37,677 nucleotides of DNA, from assembly GCA_945868725.1 (NCBI GenBank), contig CAMBMU010000022.1, positions 1 through 37,677 of the forward strand, given 5' to 3'. Below the pieces are notes generated by a model, which had not been told where the DNA came from, ran no database searches, and saw only the letters and a list, made by a program, of their open reading frames with translations. This document shows, one piece after another, positions 34,302 to 37,677 of the stretch (position 1 is its first letter; the number at the start of each line of letters is the position of its first letter). This DNA comes from Spirosoma fluviale (lineage in GTDB: Bacteria; Bacteroidota; Bacteroidia; Cytophagales; Cyclobacteriaceae). The position numbers were made by a program, and so were the translations under genes.

Positions 34302-36611
34302 TCAACTTTTAGTAATGGTTTCTTCCAAATTGTAGAGGCTGATAATCACCTGCATGAGTGCTGCATTTTGTGGGGTGAATGCGCGAGGAGGCATAGGGAA
34401 TTCCCCAACATCCAAGATGGCTGCAGCATCTTTTGGATTCGTTTGGAAATGTTTAAGTTCAGTATCGTAGTAATTTTGGAGCAATTTTTTTTCTTCTGAT
34501 TTCAGTTCCCTACACACAATTCGTTTGAATGCTTCGCTTATGGCTTGATCCGATTTGGTGAATTTTTCGGAAAGTCGGGTAGCCAATACGCGCGAGGCTT
34601 CCAAAATCATGGGATCATTCATCATAGCAAGTGCTTGCAGAGGGGTATTGGTTCGATTTCGAGTGATCTCACATCGATCTCGGTTGCTCGAGTCGAAAAT
34701 GATCGCTTTTGGTGGCGGAACTGTTAATTTGATGAAGTTGTAAATTCCTCTGCGGTACAATTTGTTGCCGGTATCCTGTTGGTAGTTGGCAAGTACCCCA
34801 CGACCAGAAGTAGCAGCTTCCCAAAGTCCAGCGGGCTGATAGGGCTTGACACTTGGTCCTCCAATATCTCCGACCAATAGTCCGCTTGAAGCAAGTACGA
34901 GGTCTTGAATATTTTCAGCAGGAAGTCGAATTCGTGGAGCACGGGCCAAATAAAAGTTGTCAGGATCAATCTCCATATGCTTGGAGGAAATACTTGCTGA
35001 CTGTCTGTAAGTAGCTGAAAGTAAGATCTTTTTGAGTAGTCCTTTCATATTCCAATCTTGCTCCATAAAATCTGCTGCTAGCCAATTGAGTAGTTCAGGA
35101 TGGGTAGGGAGGTCGCCTTGCATCCCAAAATCACCTGCAGATTTGACAATGCCTCGTCCAAATATTTCTTGCCAGATTAGGTTGACAAATACGCGTGCTG
35201 TAAGTGGATTGTCTCGGTGAGTGGTCCACTTGGCAAGTCCAAGTCGGTTTTTTTCAAAGGAGGGCGAGAAGGATAAGATGGAAGTGGGGGTAGAAGCTTC
35301 TACAGGTAGGGTAGGAGCATCGTATGCCCCTCTATTCAGGATGTAAGTAGTTCTTTTCTCTTCCAATTCACCCATCACAGAAATACTCAGTTTGCTCGTG
35401 TCCTGATGGTTGATGAAGCTTAGTATGCCATCCAAATCGTCTCGTTCTACCCAAAGAATTGGAGTTTTTGCTGGTTTGGACACACTTACATCCCCTTCAA
35501 AGCCTTTTTCTTGGGAGTTATTAAAAAATGCATAAAGTTGGTAGTATTCCTTTTGGGATACCGGGTCATACTTGTGGTCATGGCACTGGGCACATTCCAT
35601 CGTGATGCCGAGGATACCTTTGCTGAAGGTGTTGGTTTTGTCCAACACATACTCCACACGGTACTCTTCTTCAATGATGCCACCTTCTTCGGTGTATTTG
35701 TGATTTCGATTGAAGGCAGTGGCCAAGATTTGCTCTTTGGTTGGATTGGGAAGCAGGTCTCCTGCGAGCTGCCAAGTCAAAAATTGATCATAGGGCAAGT
35801 TTTTATTGAAGGCATGAATCACCCAATCTCGGTAGGGCCATTGGCTTCGGATGTTATCGTCTTGGTAGCCATAGCTGTCGGAGTAGCGAGAGATATCCAA
35901 CCAGAGAATTGCCATTTTCTCTCCGTAAGCGGAGCTATTGAGCAATTGGTCTAGTAATTTATCGTAGGTATTTTCCCCTTTGAAGCCTGCAAATTTCTCC
36001 AGAAGTTCTAGGGAAGGGGGGAGCCCTGTGAGATCTAAGCTTGCACGTTTGATTAGTTCGAATGAGCTGGCTTCAGGATTGGGTTCTAGGCCTTTAGATT
36101 TAATTTTTGTTACGACAAATCGATCAATTTCGTTAAATCCCCAAGTGGTGGTAGGTACTTTGGGTTTTTCCACTCGCGTAAATGCCCAATGTGGTTCATA
36201 GGCAGCACCTTGTTCGATCCAGCGGGTGATCAATTGAATTTCGGTATCGGTAAGGCTGAGGTTTGATTCAGGTGGAGGCATGATCAAGCTCGCGTCAGCG
36301 TTTGTGATACGGTGGTAAACTTCTGAGCTGAGCGGTTTTCCTGCTACTAGTGCAAATTTTCCAGGACTTTCTTTTAAGGCTGCGAAAGCACCTTCCTCTG
36401 TATCTAGTCGGAGGTTTGCTTCTCGCTTATTGGCATCTGGACCATGGCAAGAAAAGCACTTGTCTGAAAGGATAGGGCGAATATGGAAGTTATAACTAAG
36501 CTGTTCTCCTTCCAGTAATTCAGGAGGGGTAGCGGATTTTTCTGAGCAACTCCAAAAGGAAACGATGCTCAAGATCCAGATAAGCCCTCGAATAAGGCTT
36601 GAGTTGGTCAT
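34302..36611 (-). CDS. PSD1/DUF1549/DUF1553 planctomycete-type cytochrome lipoprotein
   Basis: 769 residues from ATG 36611 (the frame starts with a TTG at 36632). The lipoprotein signal ends at Cys22 (SFWSC). The PSCyt1 domain (about 38-140) has CFSCH (Cys52, Cys55, His56). DUF1549 (about 155-360) contains a second CxxCH, ECAQCHDHKYDP (Cys340, Cys343, His344), which is typical of this family. DUF1553 follows (about 455-705). Such proteins form large gene families in Planctomycetes and occur in marine Bacteroidota, with no assigned reaction. It is the first gene of the four-gene operon. A possible two-heme, lipid-anchored periplasmic redox partner of the DUF1501 protein. Confidence 0.93.
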   Translation of the reverse strand: MTNSSLIRGLIWILSIVSFWSCSEKSATPPELLEGEQLSYNFHIRPILSDKCFSCHGPDANKREANLRLDTEEGAFAALKESPGKFALVAGKPLSSEVYHRITNADASLIMPPPESNLSLTDTEIQLITRWIEQGAAYEPHWAFTRVEKPKVPTTTWGFNEIDRFVVTKIKSKGLEPNPEASSFELIKRASLDLTGLPPSLELLEKFAGFKGENTYDKLLDQLLNSSAYGEKMAILWLDISRYSDSYGYQDDNIRSQWPYRDWVIHAFNKNLPYDQFLTWQLAGDLLPNPTKEQILATAFNRNHKYTEEGGIIEEEYRVEYVLDKTNTFSKGILGITMECAQCHDHKYDPVSQKEYYQLYAFFNNSQEKGFEGDVSVSKPAKTPILWVERDDLDGILSFINHQDTSKLSISVMGELEEKRTTYILNRGAYDAPTLPVEASTPTSILSFSPSFEKNRLGLAKWTTHRDNPLTARVFVNLIWQEIFGRGIVKSAGDFGMQGDLPTHPELLNWLAADFMEQDWNMKGLLKKILLSATYRQSASISSKHMEIDPDNFYLARAPRIRLPAENIQDLVLASSGLLVGDIGGPSVKPYQPAGLWEAATSGRGVLANYQQDTGNKLYRRGIYNFIKLTVPPPKAIIFDSSNRDRCEITRNRTNTPLQALAMMNDPMILEASRVLATRLSEKFTKSDQAISEAFKRIVCRELKSEEKKLLQNYYDTELKHFQTNPKDAAAILDVGEFPMPPRAFTPQNAALMQVIISLYNLEETITKS

Positions 36612-36860
36612 GGGTTTAGGTGTTAATGCCAAAAAGTTATAAAAAAATTGGGTATTTAAGGCAATAATTTTCGATTGGAATTTTAGAGGGACTAAGAAAC
36701 AATCGGATTAATGCTGCTTTTTTTGGATTTAATGCATACAAATTGTTGCTATTTCTACTAAAAAACAGCAATTCCTTCCGTTATTTGCAAGATGAATTCT
36801 TAGATGGGCAGTTTTTTTTAGGCTGCTTAATTTTTTTAGTTGACTCGAGTAAAGCAAACA
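36612..36860. other. 249-bp divergent intergenic region (PSD1 operon / ugd)
   Basis: AT-rich region with many T runs that must contain the promoters of the PSD1 operon and of the dehydrogenase gene. I find no exact TAnnTTTG box and no inverted repeat worth naming. Confidence 0.4.
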
Positions 36861-37677
36861 ATGAAAAAAATTAAAACGATCTGCTGCATCGGAGCAGGCT
36901 ATGTAGGAGGACCTACGATGGCTGTCTTGGCACTCAAATGTCCAGACATTCGTGTAGTGGTGGTAGATGCCAATGCGGCTCGAATTGATGCTTGGAATCA
37001 CGATGATTTAAGTTTTTTACCAGTCTATGAACCTGGTTTGGCAGCGGTAGTGGCAGAAGCTAGAGGGAGAAATTTGTTTTTTTCCAAAGAGGTTCAGCAG
37101 GGGATTGAGGAGGCAGACATGATTTTTATTTCGGTCAATACACCTACCAAAACCTATGGGGAAGGGAAGGGGATGGCTGCTGATTTGAAGTGGGTTGAGC
37201 TATGTGCACGGCAGATTGCAGAAGTGGCTACCTCCTCCAAAATTGTGGTTGAAAAATCAACCTTGCCTGTTCGTACGGCTGAGGCAATAAAAGATATTTT
37301 GCATAATTCTCAGACTGGAGTTTCTTTCCAAGTGCTTTCCAATCCTGAGTTTTTAGCAGAGGGGACAGCTGTTCAAGACCTATTAAATCCGGACCGGGTA
37401 TTGATTGGGGGAGACCAAAGTGCAGCAGGAAAAGAAGCAATTCAGGCTTTGGCTTCGATCTATGCTGCTTGGGTTCCCGAGGAAAAGATTTTGACGACAA
37501 ACCTATGGTCTTCTGAACTCAGCAAACTCACAGCAAATGCTTTTCTGGCCCAGCGTGTATCTTCCATTAATTCCATTTCTGAACTCTGTGAAGCTACAGG
37601 AGCAGATGTGGATGATGTAGCCAAAGCCATAGGGATGGATTCTCGGATTGGCCCAAGATTTTTAAAAGCATCTGTAG
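36861..37677 (+). CDS. UDP-glucose 6-dehydrogenase-like protein, 5' part
   Basis: Starts ATG 36861 and runs off the window after 272 codons. The NAD-binding motif is [12 protein letters not shown] (GAGYVG at 11-16). Other UGDH blocks are [42 protein letters not shown] and [20 protein letters not shown] (which holds the active-site Lys). The catalytic Cys would lie beyond the window. It oxidises UDP-glucose to UDP-glucuronate, or a related UDP/GDP-sugar, for polysaccharide synthesis. The animal-type [13 protein letters not shown] sequence places it in the eukaryote-like UGDH branch. Polysaccharide genes may follow outside the window. Confidence 0.93.
   Translation, partial: MKKIKTICCIGAGYVGGPTMAVLALKCPDIRVVVVDANAARIDAWNHDDLSFLPVYEPGLAAVVAEARGRNLFFSKEVQQGIEEADMIFISVNTPTKTYGEGKGMAADLKWVELCARQIAEVATSSKIVVEKSTLPVRTAEAIKDILHNSQTGVSFQVLSNPEFLAEGTAVQDLLNPDRVLIGGDQSAAGKEAIQALASIYAAWVPEEKILTTNLWSSELSKLTANAFLAQRVSSINSISELCEATGADVDDVAKAIGMDSRIGPRFLKASV

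Noticed and set aside
35511-35954. 147-residue plus-strand open frame antisense to the PSD1 gene
   Set aside because: Lies entirely within the DUF1549 coding sequence in the opposite strand; no recognisable protein features.

Overview
The window looks like a chromosomal segment of a Bacteroidota bacterium, most likely a member of the Cyclobacteriaceae (Algoriphagus-like). The reasons are moderate GC, AT-rich spacers with few Shine-Dalgarno sequences, the MiaB / sigma-54 activator / LptE / small TPR-like protein / SecG gene order, a DUF3822 gene next to coaD, and a planctomycete-type cytochrome (PSD1) / DUF1501 pair. The genus is inference; no rRNA or tRNA gene is present to anchor it.

Layout. 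1-2060: a small accessory island with a one-helix membrane protein and a DUF6364/PIN toxin-antitoxin pair, bordered by repeat elements that resemble gene-cassette borders. 2133-4128: groES-groEL. 4380-9986: a long minus-strand block (dinB, miaB, a receiver-less sigma-54 activator, lptE, a lysine-rich hypothetical, secG) with overlapping or tightly spaced genes from miaB to secG. 10193-16416: metabolic and repair genes (gamma-class carbonic anhydrase homologue, pyrE, two Nudix hydrolases, coaD, DUF3822, a RecD-like helicase). 16563-26053: a DUF1573 protein, an ABC exporter, an EamA transporter, an acetyltransferase, a Tat-type metallophosphoesterase, a beta-lactamase-fold hydrolase, an FAD amine oxidase-like protein, a hotdog thioesterase, Pcm and riboflavin synthase.

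26164-36611 is the most distinctive region. A NagX/HGSNAT-like membrane acyltransferase is divergent from a secreted GH20 beta-N-acetylhexosaminidase. Facing the GH20 gene is a compact four-gene minus-strand operon: a PSD1/DUF1549/DUF1553 lipoprotein with two CxxCH motifs, a Tat-type DUF1501 protein, a membrane-anchored c-type cytochrome with leucine-rich repeats and a chitobiase-C-terminal-like domain, and a SIS-domain sugar-binding protein. I infer a periplasmic amino-sugar or glycan processing system with a redox component. The end of the window holds the first 272 codons of a UDP-glucose dehydrogenase-like gene.

Three of the eight convergent gene pairs end in one shared palindromic TTAA, so both stop codons use the same four bases. 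Several other pairs are separated by strong bidirectional hairpins. I saw no CRISPR array, insertion sequence, rRNA or credible tRNA. All functional calls come from motif and sequence-family recognition by eye; no database search was run.
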